A stretch of 64,000 bases of DNA from contig JBAZZQ010000008.1 in the NCBI GenBank assembly GCA_041658725.1, positions 21,786-85,785 on the forward strand, read 5' to 3'. Made by a program: the position numbers and the translations under genes. The stretch comes from JBAZZQ01 sp041658725. GTDB taxonomy: Bacteria > Planctomycetota > Phycisphaerae > JAAYCJ01. The notes beneath the pieces are model-generated. The model was not told where the DNA came from. It did no database searches and saw only the letters and a program-made list of their open reading frames with translations. This document shows, in pieces, positions 51,870-61,457 of the stretch (the first letter of the stretch is position 1; each line of letters begins with the position of its first letter).

Positions 51870-52796
51870 GTGAAAATCGCAAACGACATCACGCAGTTGA
51901 TCGGTAACACTCCACTGGTCTGGCTGAACCATCTGACTGATGGTCTGCCTGCTAAAATCGCCGCCAAACTTGAATTTTTCAATCCCGTCTCCAGCGTCAA
52001 GGACCGGGTCGGACTGGCCATGATCGAGTCCGCCGAAAAACAGGGGCTGATCAATCACGACACCATCATTCTGGAACCTACATCCGGAAACACCGGCGTC
52101 GCCCTCGCCTTCGTCTGCGCCGCCAAGGGGTACAAGCTCGTCCTGACCATGCCTGAATCCATGTCCCAGGAACGGCGGAAAATCCTCACCGCCTTCGGAG
52201 CCAAAATCATTCTCACCCCCGCCGCGGAAGGAATGACCGGAGCCATCAACCATGCCAAAAAACTCGCTAGTGAAAACCCCCGGTACTTTATCCCCCAGCA
52301 GTTTGAAAATCCCGCTAATCCTGAAATTCACCGCAAAACCACTGCCTTGGAAATCTGGCGTGACACCGACGGCCAAGCTGACTTCGTCGTCGCCGGGGTC
52401 GGGACCGGCGGAACGATCACCGGGATCGCTGAAGTCATCAAACAGAAAAAACCGTCCTTCAAAGCTATCGCCGTCGAACCTACCGACTCTCCTGTCCTAT
52501 CCGGCGGAAAGCCCGGTCCCCACAAAATTCAGGGGATCGGCGCGGGATTTGTTCCTCGCGTCCTCAACCGGGACATTCTTGACGAAATTATACAAATCGA
52601 TACCACCGAAGCCTTCCAAGCCACACGCGACTTGGCCAGAAAAGAAGGAATCTTCGCCGGAATTTCCTCCGGGGCCGCTCTTGCCGCGGCGGTAAAAGTC
52701 GCGCAACGACCCGAAAACACCGGAAAATTAATCGTCGTCATTCTCCCTGACACCGGAGAACGATATTTGTCCACACCTCTCTTCGACGAACCATAA
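51870..52796 (+). CDS. cysK: cysteine synthase A
   Basis: A 308-aa O-acetylserine sulfhydrylase. The start is GTG with GGAGGA upstream. The PLP lysine is Lys44 in NPVSSVKDRVG; the substrate loop is EPTSGNTGVALAF and the PLP phosphate loop is GVGTGGTITGIAE. IQGIGAGFVP is typical of CysK rather than cystathionine beta-synthase. Complete. With metY it forms the cysteine/homocysteine branch of sulfide assimilation. A regulatory hairpin separates the two genes. Confidence 0.95.
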   Translation: MKIANDITQLIGNTPLVWLNHLTDGLPAKIAAKLEFFNPVSSVKDRVGLAMIESAEKQGLINHDTIILEPTSGNTGVALAFVCAAKGYKLVLTMPESMSQERRKILTAFGAKIILTPAAEGMTGAINHAKKLASENPRYFIPQQFENPANPEIHRKTTALEIWRDTDGQADFVVAGVGTGGTITGIAEVIKQKKPSFKAIAVEPTDSPVLSGGKPGPHKIQGIGAGFVPRVLNRDILDEIIQIDTTEAFQATRDLARKEGIFAGISSGAALAAAVKVAQRPENTGKLIVVILPDTGERYLSTPLFDEP

Positions 52797-52817
52797 GGCC
52801 ATTTTGACAATGAATCA

Positions 52818-52846
52818 TTGACAGAATTCGCCTGGTGGTCTAAGAT
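52818..52846 (+). promoter_or_regulatory. sigma70-type promoter of dnaE
   Basis: TTGACA (52818-52823), 17-bp spacer, TAAGAT (52841-52846), 42 bases before the dnaE GTG. Confidence 0.65.
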
Positions 52847-52888
52847 CAATCCAGGTTGGAATTTTTGTGAAATTAGGAAGAAGCTGCC

Positions 52889-55800
52889 GTGAGTCAATCG
52901 TTCGTTCATCTTCATGTCCATACGCATTATTCATTGCTGGATGGGGCTTGCCGGCTTGAGGATTTGTTTTCCCGGTGCAAACAGCTTGGGATGAATACGC
53001 TGGCGATTACCGATCATGGTAATATGTTTGGGGCGATTGAATTTTATACCAAAGCACAGGCGGCGGGGATCAAGCCGATAATCGGGTATGAGGCGTACAT
53101 CGCGCCGGGGGATCGGCGGGAAAAAGAGGCTAAGGGGATCGACGAGGCGTCTTACCATTTGCTGCTGCTGGCTCAGAATTTTACCGGGTATAAAAATCTT
53201 TTGAAACTGGCGACTACCGCTTATCTGGATGGTTTTTATTACAAACCTCGGATCGATAAAGCTGTTTTGAAAGAACTTAACGAAGGTTTGATCTGTACCA
53301 GCGCGTGTCTGGCGGGAGAAATTTCCGATAAGATCATGCGTCAGGATTTGGCTGGGGCGACGATGGTCGCGGAGGAATACGCGGCCATGTTCGGCGAAAA
53401 GCGATTTTTCATCGAACTGATGGATCACGGGATTCCGGAGCAGAAATTCGTCAACGAGCAGTTGGTGGATATCGCCGATAAGCTGGGCCTGGGCCTGCTT
53501 GCCACCAACGATGTGCATTACCTGAATCAGGAAGACGCCCGTGCCCATGAAATTCTGATGTGCGTCAATACCGGTAAAAAGCTTACCGATGAAAAACGTC
53601 TGACGTTTGGGTCGGACAAATTTTATCTGCGCAGCGGCCAGGAAATGGCGGAGGTTTTTAAGGCCTATCCCCAGGCTCTTAGCAATACGGTCCAACTGGC
53701 TCATCACTGCAATCTTGAACTGGATTTTAAAAAACGTTACGCCCCGGTTTACCATCCGCCGGAGAAAAAAAAGCCTGACGATTACCTGCGGGAGCTGGTA
53801 TACGAACAGGCAGAAAAACTCTACGGCGCGATTACCGACGATATCCGCAAGCGGATCGATTACGAGCTTCAAGTGATCTGTTCGAAGGGTTTTTCCAGTT
53901 ATTTTCTCATCGTCTGGGATTTTGTCAACTTTGCCCGCCAAAATGGGATTCCCTGCGGTGCCAGGGGCAGCGCATGCGGAACGGTCGTCGGGTATTGCCT
54001 GGAACTGAGTAACGTCGATCCGTTGAAATATGAATTGTATTTTGAGCGTTTCATGGACCCCGAGCGAAACGATATGCCCGATATCGATATGGACATGTGC
54101 CAGACAAATCGTCCGCGAGTTATCGATTATGTCCGCCGGAAATACGGGCATGTCGCGCAGATTGTAACGTTTAATACGATGGCGGCTCGGGCGGCGATCC
54201 GGGACGTCGGGCGAGTGATGGATATTCCTTTGTCCCAGGTGGACCAGATTGCCAAGAAGGTTCCCTTTGGCGCGAAGGTTACGCTTCAGGACGCGCTGGA
54301 CACCGAACCTGATTTAAAGAAGCTCGTCGCGGAAAATCCTCAGATTAAAGATTTGATGGACGTGGCCCTTCGGCTGGAAGGGCTGGCGAGAAATTCCAGC
54401 GTTCACGCCGCCGGCGTCGTGATTGCCGATGTCGCACTGGAGGAACTGGTTCCACTTTGCAAAAGCGGGGACGATATTCTGACCCAGTACGAAGGGACGA
54501 TTGTTGAAAAAGTCGGCTTGCTCAAGATGGATTTTTTGGGTCTGCGGACCCTTAGCACATTGCAGCGGACGGTGGACCTTATCGAGCAGCAGTGCGGGAA
54601 GAAAATCGATTTTGAGAATGTTCCTCTGGAGGATCCGAAGGTATTTGAGATTTTCTATAGTGGGCGAACCAAGGGGATATTCCAGTTTGAATCGGACGGG
54701 ATGCGCGATTTGCTGATGCGGATGAAACCGGACCGGTTGGCCGATTTGATCGCCGCCAATGCGCTGTATCGGCCGGGACCGATGGTTCTGATCGACGATT
54801 ATATTCAGCGAAAACACGGAACGACCTGGCAAGCTCCACACGAAATCGTCAAGGAAGTCCTCAAAGACACGCATGGCATTATGGTCTACCAGGAACAGGT
54901 CATGCGGCTGTGCAATCAGTTGGGCAATATTCCGATGGGCCGGTCGTATAAGCTCATCAAGGCAATCGGCAAGAAGAACGAGGAGATCATTTCCGCCGAG
55001 CGCGACGCATTCCTGGCAGGATGCCGGGAAAACGGGGTGGCGAAGGACAAAGCGGAAGAACTGTTTGATTTGATCAAGCGGTTCGCCGGGTACGGTTTTA
55101 ATAAATCGCATTCCACCCGCTACGCTATGATTGCCTATGAAACGGCGTATTTAAAGGCGTATTATCCGCTGCAATTTATGGCCGCGTTGCTGACGTTTGA
55201 AATGGGCGATACCGATAAAATTGTCGAATACATCGATGAAGCCCGGAAGATGGGTATCGACGTTCAGGCACCGGATATCAATGCCTCCGGAGTGGATTTT
55301 ACCGTGGTGTACGAAAAGGACAAGGGATTGATTCGGTTCGGTCTGGCCGCCGTCAAGGGGGTGGGATCCAAGGCGGTGGAAGCGATCGTGCAGGCCCGCC
55401 AGGCCGGTGGACCGTTTAAATCGCTCTTTGATTTTTGCAGGCGGGTGGACCTGAAAAATTTGAATCGTGGGACAATCGAATCGCTGATCAAGTGCGGGGC
55501 GTTTGATTCGACCGGCGCGAAGCGAAAAGCCATGGTCGATGGATTGGATCGTGCCCTGGAATTTGCCTCCGGATTGCAGCGTGACGCCAATGCCGGACAG
55601 ATGAGCTTTTTTGACAATTTTGAAAAGCAGGCCGATGTGGTCGATGAAAAGCTCGGTAGCGAGGAATGGCCGGAGTCCGATCTTTTGAGCTTTGAAAAGC
55701 AAACGCTGGGTTTTTACGTAACGTCGCATCCGCTGGCCCAGCAGGCGGCGCTGCTTTCGAGTTACGCGACGGCCGACACCCGCAAACTCGGCGAGCTGGA

Positions 55801-56413
55801 CGACGGGCATGAAATCGTGATCGGCGGATTGATCGAAAAAGTCCGCACCGTCGTGGTCAAAGGCAGAAACGGCAACGGACCGGCCAAGATGGCCATCGCC
55901 ACGCTGGAAGATCTGAAAGGAAAAACGGAAATCGTGATTTTCCCTGATCAGTATGGGCAAGTGCAGGACCTGATTCAGCCGGACCGATTGGTGTTTGTCC
56001 GGGGCAGAGTGGACCGTCGGCGCGAGGTGCCTTCGGTTCGGGCGTCGGAAGTCTACGCGATGGAAAAAGGTCCGCAGCATTTGACGAGCGATTGTGAAAT
56101 TAAACTCACCGCCATTGGCTTGGGCACTGATACGATGGACAAATTTCATGCGATCTGTAAAAAGTATCCGGGTCAAAGCAAGATTCTCTTTAACATCCGC
56201 ACGAGCGAAGGCCATATCGTCGTCGTCCGGGCCGGAGATCACATCCGCATTTCGCCGAGCGGGGAATTTTTATCCGATGTGGAAATTCTCCTTGGGCCGG
56301 GTCACATACACCTCCTCGCTGGTTCCTTAACCAACGGGGGCAAACCGAGCAATGGGGGCCAGCGATTCTGGCGGGCGAAGAACGGCCAAACGGCCGACGG
56401 CGCGGCGAGGTAA
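52889..56413 (+). CDS. dnaE: DNA polymerase III alpha subunit
   Basis: A 1174-aa replicative polymerase of the DnaE1 type (E. coli 1160 aa); GTG start with AGGAAG upstream. N-terminal PHP domain (HVHTHYSLLDGA, ITDHGNMFG), polymerase core with GARGSACGTVVGYCL and the catalytic Asp residues in MPDIDMDMC plus the third in KMDFLGLRTL, the FNKSHSTRYAMIAYETAYLKAYYP segment (in parts), tandem helix-hairpin-helix and C-terminal OB fold (IVIGGLIEKVRTVVVKG). The end tapers into a Gly/Asn-rich tail. Complete; no frameshift. A dispersed repeat follows the stop directly. Confidence 0.97.
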   Translation: MSQSFVHLHVHTHYSLLDGACRLEDLFSRCKQLGMNTLAITDHGNMFGAIEFYTKAQAAGIKPIIGYEAYIAPGDRREKEAKGIDEASYHLLLLAQNFTGYKNLLKLATTAYLDGFYYKPRIDKAVLKELNEGLICTSACLAGEISDKIMRQDLAGATMVAEEYAAMFGEKRFFIELMDHGIPEQKFVNEQLVDIADKLGLGLLATNDVHYLNQEDARAHEILMCVNTGKKLTDEKRLTFGSDKFYLRSGQEMAEVFKAYPQALSNTVQLAHHCNLELDFKKRYAPVYHPPEKKKPDDYLRELVYEQAEKLYGAITDDIRKRIDYELQVICSKGFSSYFLIVWDFVNFARQNGIPCGARGSACGTVVGYCLELSNVDPLKYELYFERFMDPERNDMPDIDMDMCQTNRPRVIDYVRRKYGHVAQIVTFNTMAARAAIRDVGRVMDIPLSQVDQIAKKVPFGAKVTLQDALDTEPDLKKLVAENPQIKDLMDVALRLEGLARNSSVHAAGVVIADVALEELVPLCKSGDDILTQYEGTIVEKVGLLKMDFLGLRTLSTLQRTVDLIEQQCGKKIDFENVPLEDPKVFEIFYSGRTKGIFQFESDGMRDLLMRMKPDRLADLIAANALYRPGPMVLIDDYIQRKHGTTWQAPHEIVKEVLKDTHGIMVYQEQVMRLCNQLGNIPMGRSYKLIKAIGKKNEEIISAERDAFLAGCRENGVAKDKAEELFDLIKRFAGYGFNKSHSTRYAMIAYETAYLKAYYPLQFMAALLTFEMGDTDKIVEYIDEARKMGIDVQAPDINASGVDFTVVYEKDKGLIRFGLAAVKGVGSKAVEAIVQARQAGGPFKSLFDFCRRVDLKNLNRGTIESLIKCGAFDSTGAKRKAMVDGLDRALEFASGLQRDANAGQMSFFDNFEKQADVVDEKLGSEEWPESDLLSFEKQTLGFYVTSHPLAQQAALLSSYATADTRKLGELDDGHEIVIGGLIEKVRTVVVKGRNGNGPAKMAIATLEDLKGKTEIVIFPDQYGQVQDLIQPDRLVFVRGRVDRRREVPSVRASEVYAMEKGPQHLTSDCEIKLTAIGLGTDTMDKFHAICKKYPGQSKILFNIRTSEGHIVVVRAGDHIRISPSGEFLSDVEILLGPGHIHLLAGSLTNGGKPSNGGQRFWRAKNGQTADGAAR

Positions 56414-56414
56414 G

Positions 56415-56460
56415 AGAATTAAATATCCAATATCCGACACTCAACACCCAACATCCAAGA
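56415..56460. repeat. dispersed repeat directly after dnaE
   Basis: Copy of the left arm of the 16384-16511 inverted repeat (AATATCCGACACTCAACACC and following). Like the first copy it begins within a few bases of a stop codon. Confidence 0.7.
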
Positions 56461-56505
56461 AAAAAATGTCGGACTCCGAAACTACTCGTCTACTCGACTA
56501 CTAGT

Positions 56506-57825
56506 CTACTTCTTAAACGTCGGCAGGTAATCCTTATTCTTTTTAAACATGGCGTCTACCATTTTTTTGATCTCGGCCAGGGACAGGACGGCGGCGGTCA
56601 ACGGGTCGTAGGCGATGGCCTGGAAGACAAGTTGTTTGTCGCCGGTGAGGCACCCTTCGACGGCCATTTCTTCGACGGCGACGCTGATGTTATTCAGGGC
56701 GGCGCACTGCGGGGGCAAGGCGCCGACGTAAATGGGGTTAAACCCGCTTTTATCCGCATAAACCGGGACTTCGACACAGGCTCCGTACGGGAGATTTGTG
56801 ATCAGGTTGGTGTTGGGGACGTTGCCGTTGAATTTAAACGGCTGACCGCCGAGCCAGGCGTTGATGATGGATGCGGCGTATTCGTGTCCTCGTTTCAGGT
56901 CCAGCGGTTCGGTGCTTGTGATCCACTTTTCTGCCTCCTTACGCCAGGTTTTTTTTCTGTCTTCATAATATTTGACGATGTAGGCGTATTCGCCCGGGTT
57001 CCAGCCGGTGCCGGTGATGCAGTATTTCTTGATCAGGTCCGGTCGTTTGCGGAACCACCAGTTGTATTCGGAATTGTGGCCGCTGGATTCGGTGACGTAG
57101 TAGCCGAGGTGCAGGAACATTTCGTTTCGGACCTGCTCTCCGTTATAGATTTTTTTATTGGTTTCGACGGCCTTTCGGATTAGGGGAATAGCGTCTTTGC
57201 GATTCCGGTCGTATTTGATATACCAGGCTTGGTGGTTAATTCCAGCACAGACGTAATCGATTTCTTCCATGGGGGCCCCGATCCATGTGGCAAGCATTTC
57301 CGCGGTGCCCTGGACGCTGTGACACAGGCCGGTGACGCGGACGTTGTTTTTTTGCTGCATGGCTCGGCAGAGCATGGCCATAGGATTGGTATAGTTCAGC
57401 AAAATCGCGTTGGGGGCGTATTTTTCAATGTCGCGGCAGATATCGAGCATGACGGGGATCGTCCGCAAGGCTCGGAAGATGCCGGAGGGTCCGCGGGTAT
57501 CGCCGACGCAGGTATCGACCCCGAATTGTTTGGGAATCAGAATATCATGCCGCCAGACATCCACGTCGCCGGCGAGGATGGTGCACAAAACGGCATCAGC
57601 CCCTTTGAGAGCTTCCTTGCGGTCCTTGGTAACGATGATTTTGGCCGGATAGTTTCCTTCCCGGACGATTCGTTCCACGGATCGTTTGGCAAAATTGAGT
57701 CGTTCATCGTTAATATCCATCAACGTGAGAGTGGATCCTTCGAGCGAGGGAAACGTCAGCAGGTCCTTGACCAGCGTTCGGGTAAATCCGAAGCTACCTG
57801 CACCGATGAACGTAATTTTCGGCAT
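56506..57825 (-). CDS. GH4 glycosidase (alpha-galactosidase/alpha-glucosidase type)
   Basis: A 439-aa NAD- and metal-dependent glycoside hydrolase of family 4. The Rossmann start is ITFIGAGSFGFTRTLVKDLL (IGAGSFGFTRTL), DTRGPSGIFRALRTIP and LLNYTNPMAMLCRAM follow, and the metal ligands are the Cys and His of GLCHSVQG and AGINHQAWYI. This arrangement (CHSVQ, NHQAW) is that of the MelA/alpha-galactosidase and alpha-glucuronidase branches, which share GH4; the sugar is not decided. No signal peptide, so cytoplasmic. Divergent from the MATE gene. Confidence 0.9.
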   Translation of the reverse strand: MPKITFIGAGSFGFTRTLVKDLLTFPSLEGSTLTLMDINDERLNFAKRSVERIVREGNYPAKIIVTKDRKEALKGADAVLCTILAGDVDVWRHDILIPKQFGVDTCVGDTRGPSGIFRALRTIPVMLDICRDIEKYAPNAILLNYTNPMAMLCRAMQQKNNVRVTGLCHSVQGTAEMLATWIGAPMEEIDYVCAGINHQAWYIKYDRNRKDAIPLIRKAVETNKKIYNGEQVRNEMFLHLGYYVTESSGHNSEYNWWFRKRPDLIKKYCITGTGWNPGEYAYIVKYYEDRKKTWRKEAEKWITSTEPLDLKRGHEYAASIINAWLGGQPFKFNGNVPNTNLITNLPYGACVEVPVYADKSGFNPIYVGALPPQCAALNNISVAVEEMAVEGCLTGDKQLVFQAIAYDPLTAAVLSLAEIKKMVDAMFKKNKDYLPTFKK

Positions 57826-57942
57826 ATTTTTTCCTTTCCTGACAACGTTACATTTAAACGTTGGTAAATATCCTTACCAGATGTTTATATAGGTCAAAAA
57901 TGATATCATATCGTTTTGGAATTGAAAAGGAAAATTGCGATT

Positions 57943-59385
57943 ATGAGGATCAATAGATATCTAACTGGACGTTGGCGGGAGGAAGGCGGTTATCACGAGG
58001 TGCTCGTGATAGCCCTTCCGCTGATTTTAAGCACAGGGTCGTGGTCCGTTCAGCATTTTGTGGACCGGATGTTTTTGACGTGGTATTCACCGGAGGCGAT
58101 TGCGGCTTCGATGCCGGCGGGGCTGCTGAATTTTACCGTGATGAGTCTGTTTATCGGGACGGCGAGTTATGTCGGCACGTTTGTCGCGCAATACTACGGG
58201 GCCCGGCGGTATGAAAAAGTCGGTCCGGCGATCTGGCAGGGCATTTATGTTGCGATGCTGGGAGCGGTGGTGGCGGCGGCGTGTATTCCGTTCGCGGGTG
58301 TTTTTTTTCGATGGATCGGTCACGGGGGCCTGGTTGAGGAATACGAGACGATTTTTTTCCAGGTGCTTTGCCTGGGGGCGGGTCCGGTGATTGCGTCGTC
58401 GGCCATGTCGGGATTTTTTTCAGGGTTGGGAAAAACGTGGGTAGTGATGTGGGTAAATATTTTTGCCACGCTGGTCACCCTGGTCGGAGATTATCTGCTG
58501 GTGTTCGGTCACGGAGGGTTTCCGCGGCTGGGAATTATGGGTGCCGGGATCGCCACGGTACTATCGGCATTTTTTTCTTTTTCCGTTTACCTGATTTTAT
58601 TTTACCGCCGATCGTACAACGAAAAGTATCATCTTTTGAAGGGCTGGCGGTTTGATCGGGCAATGTTCGGTCGGCTTTTATATTTCGGATTTCCCAACGG
58701 AGTCCAATTTTTCCTGGACGTTGCCGGGTTTACAGCGTTTCTCTTTTTTATCGGCCGGTTGGGAACGACCAGTCTGGCCGCGACCAACATCGCCTTTAAT
58801 ATCAATACGCTGGCGTTTATGCCCATGTTGGGGTTTGGGATCGCGACGTCCATACTGGTCGGTCAAAACCTGGGGGCCAATCGACCGGGGGTAGCGGAAA
58901 AAAGCGTTTATTCCTGTTTTCATATCACGTTTGCATATATGGCGATGGTGGCCCTTTTGTTTGCCGTGGTTCCTGATCTTTTCATTGACCCTTTTGCCGC
59001 GCAGGCCCAGGCCAAGGATTTCGCTCAGATTCGCCAGACCACGATAGTGTTGCTTCGGTTTGTAGCCGTTTATTCGATTTTCGATACCTTGAACATTATT
59101 TTTGCCTCAGCGTTACGCGGCGCGGGCGATACGCGATATGTCATGATCATGATTGTATTTATTTCCTCGCTGGTGCTGGTGGCGCCGAGTTACATTGCGA
59201 TGATCGTTTTGAAGAAGGGCATTTATACCGGCTGGACGATTGCCTCGGCGTATGTGATCATCCTGGGATTTTCGTTTCTGTTTCGTTTTCTGGGCGGGAA
59301 ATGGAAGTCGATGCGGGTCATTGAGGAATCGGCGCCATCTTTCCCCTCGACCATCCCGGAAACTCCGACGATGGAGATTCATTAG
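57943..59385 (+). CDS. MATE-family efflux transporter
   Basis: A 480-aa membrane protein with about twelve hydrophobic segments, matching the MATE (MatE) fold: first helix HEVLVIALPLILSTGSWSVQHFVDRMFLTWYSPEA (VDRMFLTWYS region), and the repeated second half with PNGVQFFLDVAGFTAFLFFIGRLG and SILVGQNLGANRPGVAEKS. It is an Na+- or H+-coupled exporter of cationic or phenolic compounds. The ATG at 57943 follows AAGGA; a TTG at 57916 is the alternative. It overlaps the next minus-strand gene by 4 bp at the 3' ends. Confidence 0.9.
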   Translation: MRINRYLTGRWREEGGYHEVLVIALPLILSTGSWSVQHFVDRMFLTWYSPEAIAASMPAGLLNFTVMSLFIGTASYVGTFVAQYYGARRYEKVGPAIWQGIYVAMLGAVVAAACIPFAGVFFRWIGHGGLVEEYETIFFQVLCLGAGPVIASSAMSGFFSGLGKTWVVMWVNIFATLVTLVGDYLLVFGHGGFPRLGIMGAGIATVLSAFFSFSVYLILFYRRSYNEKYHLLKGWRFDRAMFGRLLYFGFPNGVQFFLDVAGFTAFLFFIGRLGTTSLAATNIAFNINTLAFMPMLGFGIATSILVGQNLGANRPGVAEKSVYSCFHITFAYMAMVALLFAVVPDLFIDPFAAQAQAKDFAQIRQTTIVLLRFVAVYSIFDTLNIIFASALRGAGDTRYVMIMIVFISSLVLVAPSYIAMIVLKKGIYTGWTIASAYVIILGFSFLFRFLGGKWKSMRVIEESAPSFPSTIPETPTMEIH

Positions 59386-59912
59386 GGACAAATAAGGCAA
59401 ACGAGTTCGTCGAGGGTTCGCGGGGCGGGAGTGCCGATCAGATTGGCCGATTGAAGGATTTTGGCGTGCTGGAGGAAATACTCCATGACCTGGGGGCCAT
59501 GCTCGGTTTCCTCTTCGATAGGGGACAGGTTTAATTCTTTCAACCATCGCTCGATCCGGGATTCAAAGAGGGAGCATGATCTTATGGCCACGCCGTGAGA
59601 TAATTCAAAGCTTTCCAAATCGGCAAGGTTTGCCATGATCGTAACGGGAGGATGTTTGACCTCGGCCAACCTGGAAAGATTTAGAAACGCATTACGGGCA
59701 TCGGCGCAATTTTTATACCAGAGGATCATGCCGTCCCGGCTGTTTAACCGAGGAAGGTCGAGTAACGTCAACTCTCCGGAGGAACATCGTTCGTAGGCTT
59801 GAATTTTACAGGCCTGGGAAAAAGAATCATTTTCCACCATCAGGCGAAGCTCTTCCGGGTTAAGAGAAAATTCCTGATGGGTGGATGTTTTTAAAAGAAA
59901 GTCACGAGTCAT
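59382..59912 (-). CDS. hypothetical protein overlapping the CAP-domain gene
   Basis: A 176-aa soluble protein with no recognised family. It begins MTRDFLLKTSTHQEFSLNPEELRLM; the composition is mixed, with five Cys and LLDLPRLNSRDGMILWYKNC and LDELVCLIC near the end, and there are no membrane segments or signal peptide. Its ATG overlaps the stop of the upstream CAP-domain gene (59909-59912), so the two are translationally coupled, suggesting a joint function. The start therefore is well supported. Confidence 0.65.
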   Translation of the reverse strand: MTRDFLLKTSTHQEFSLNPEELRLMVENDSFSQACKIQAYERCSSGELTLLDLPRLNSRDGMILWYKNCADARNAFLNLSRLAEVKHPPVTIMANLADLESFELSHGVAIRSCSLFESRIERWLKELNLSPIEEETEHGPQVMEYFLQHAKILQSANLIGTPAPRTLDELVCLICP

Positions 59913-61063
59913 CCTGGTTCTCTTCGCCGCTCCTGGATGTTCCCGCCCGCGAAAGTCAGCAGGAAGAGCAGTCCGACGGCGGGAATTGAACAGGGGATAC
60001 CTAACAGTCCCGATATCGTCTTGGTGATAGTGGCTCCCTGGGGCGGCACGGTTTGATTATCCTCCGTTTGGGTTGCGGCCAGGTCGAGGGGAAAATCGAT
60101 TTTGACATTTTCATTTTCAATCGTAACGTCCGCGGTAACTTCCGGCAGATCGGATTGAATGATTTTTAAGGTATAGTTTCCGGACGACGCGGCCACGGGA
60201 ATGGCAAAACCTCCGGAGCTGGAAGTTACCGCGTAATATTCCCCGTGATCGGGCATAACCGCGACCCCCGCCAGACCTTCGCCCGGATCGTAGAGATTAT
60301 TCGCGTTGGTATCCCGATAGGCCACGCCGGTGATAAAGACGGTCTGGGTGCCGATCAGTCCGAAATCCTGGGTGATGACAAGCGGGCCGACGGCGGTGTG
60401 GGGATCGCTTTCGGAGGTGATTCCGATTCCGATTTCACGAAATTGTGTGTGTCCATCCGGGTCCAGGTCCAGGAGATTTTTTCGATGCCCCAAATCGTCC
60501 ACGCCCCAGTCAATCAGGAAAGCGGCCTGGGCGTAGAAGGAGGAATAGGAGTATGCAAAGACGTTTTCGCCACCAAGGTAATAATCGTAACCGGCGTTGT
60601 GCAATCGGTCGGAAAGGGTGGAGCCATCGGAACTGCTGTGGTCCTGAAAATCATGCGTAGCCATATCCTGGCTATGATATCTGGCGGAGTCGATTAATTG
60701 CGGATTAAAGGCCAGGGGAGGTTTTTCGGCGTAAGAAGAGAATTTTTCCGTTAATTCATTGCTGTCGATCTTGTAGAGTTTCAGCCCGTTCTGAATTTTC
60801 GGGTCATCGCTGGCGAGGATAAATTTGCATTCGCCGGCAGGATTGGCCCGAGCCCGGTTGACCAGTTCCAACATGTACTGCTCCTGGTCGGTGGGTTCGC
60901 CGTGGGAATATTGCGTGGAAGGAACCGTCTTGGCGGAATCGGGAACCGCGAGTTTGGGAATCGAAGTACGCCGGATGACCGTCGCGGAGTGTGCGGTCAT
61001 TGTGGGCAGAAGATAAAACAAAGAACCTGTCAATAAGATAAAACTAAAACGATACCCAACCAT
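59909..61063 (-). CDS. secreted CAP/SCP-domain protein with SdrD-type B domain and C-terminal anchor
   Basis: A 384-aa exported protein: signal peptide (about 1-26, MTAHSA), CAP domain (about 55-240) with YMLELVNRARANPAGE, ARYHSQDMATHDFQDHSS, GGENVFAYSYSS and GHRKNLLD (the CAP His and Glu residues), then an SdrD B-like/Cna-B domain (about 250-330; GVAYRDTNANNLYDPGEGLAG, a Ca-binding SdrB type loop), and a C-terminal hydrophobic segment followed by ERRREPG, as in a sorting-type tail. Function of bacterial CAP proteins varies; surface location is likely. Coupled to the unknown gene downstream. Confidence 0.85.
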   Translation of the reverse strand: MVGYRFSFILLTGSLFYLLPTMTAHSATVIRRTSIPKLAVPDSAKTVPSTQYSHGEPTDQEQYMLELVNRARANPAGECKFILASDDPKIQNGLKLYKIDSNELTEKFSSYAEKPPLAFNPQLIDSARYHSQDMATHDFQDHSSSDGSTLSDRLHNAGYDYYLGGENVFAYSYSSFYAQAAFLIDWGVDDLGHRKNLLDLDPDGHTQFREIGIGITSESDPHTAVGPLVITQDFGLIGTQTVFITGVAYRDTNANNLYDPGEGLAGVAVMPDHGEYYAVTSSSGGFAIPVAASSGNYTLKIIQSDLPEVTADVTIENENVKIDFPLDLAATQTEDNQTVPPQGATITKTISGLLGIPCSIPAVGLLFLLTFAGGNIQERRREPG

Positions 61064-61076
61064 AAAGGATATTATA

Positions 61077-61313
61077 TCAAATTGTTTCTTTTTTTGAAAG
61101 GGCTGATTTGAACAAAATCAGACACTTTTCAGGAGTGAGGCTTTGGATGACAAGGGTTTTTCTGGGGTTGGTTAAACCCGATTGGACGGTAATTTGTTGT
61201 TTCGGGAGGTTTAGGAGCTTGGAAAGGAACTCGACAAGGGCGAGATTGGCTTTTTCTTTTCGGGAGTGGTACCCACGGCTGTCTGTTTCTGGCTCAATCA
61301 CGAAAAAACGCAC
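61077..61313 (-). CDS. DUF167/YggU-like protein, shortened N-terminus
   Basis: A 78-aa protein resembling DUF167 in its second half: KANLALVEFLSKLLNLPKQQITVQSG and KTLVIQSLTP match the family's GKAN-ALIEFLAKLLG block and the strand after it. The usual N-terminal strand and loop (R-x-x-PGA region) are replaced by MRFFVIEPETDSRGYHSRKE, and the start is GTG, so it is about 15-20 residues shorter than normal. It may be a true short member or a damaged gene. It lies 13 bp after the CAP-domain gene on the same strand (upstream of its start). Confidence 0.55.
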   Translation of the reverse strand: MRFFVIEPETDSRGYHSRKEKANLALVEFLSKLLNLPKQQITVQSGLTNPRKTLVIQSLTPEKCLILFKSALSKKETI

Positions 61314-61457
61314 AAAATTTATGTTTCATAACGGTTTCAATATCAAAACCTTATAGAAATTTTTAAAAAATCTTTCAAAAAGTTTGGTTGCGCGAAGGCG
61401 AGAAATTACGTCTTTATAATAAAGGGATAGTGTTTTTCTCAAAAGGATAAAAGTGCA

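Noticed and set aside
52931..54151. 406-codon open frame antisense to dnaE
   Set aside because: It mirrors the codon bias of dnaE, has no ribosome-binding site, and no protein-like motifs. The same holds for the frame at 55151-56242.
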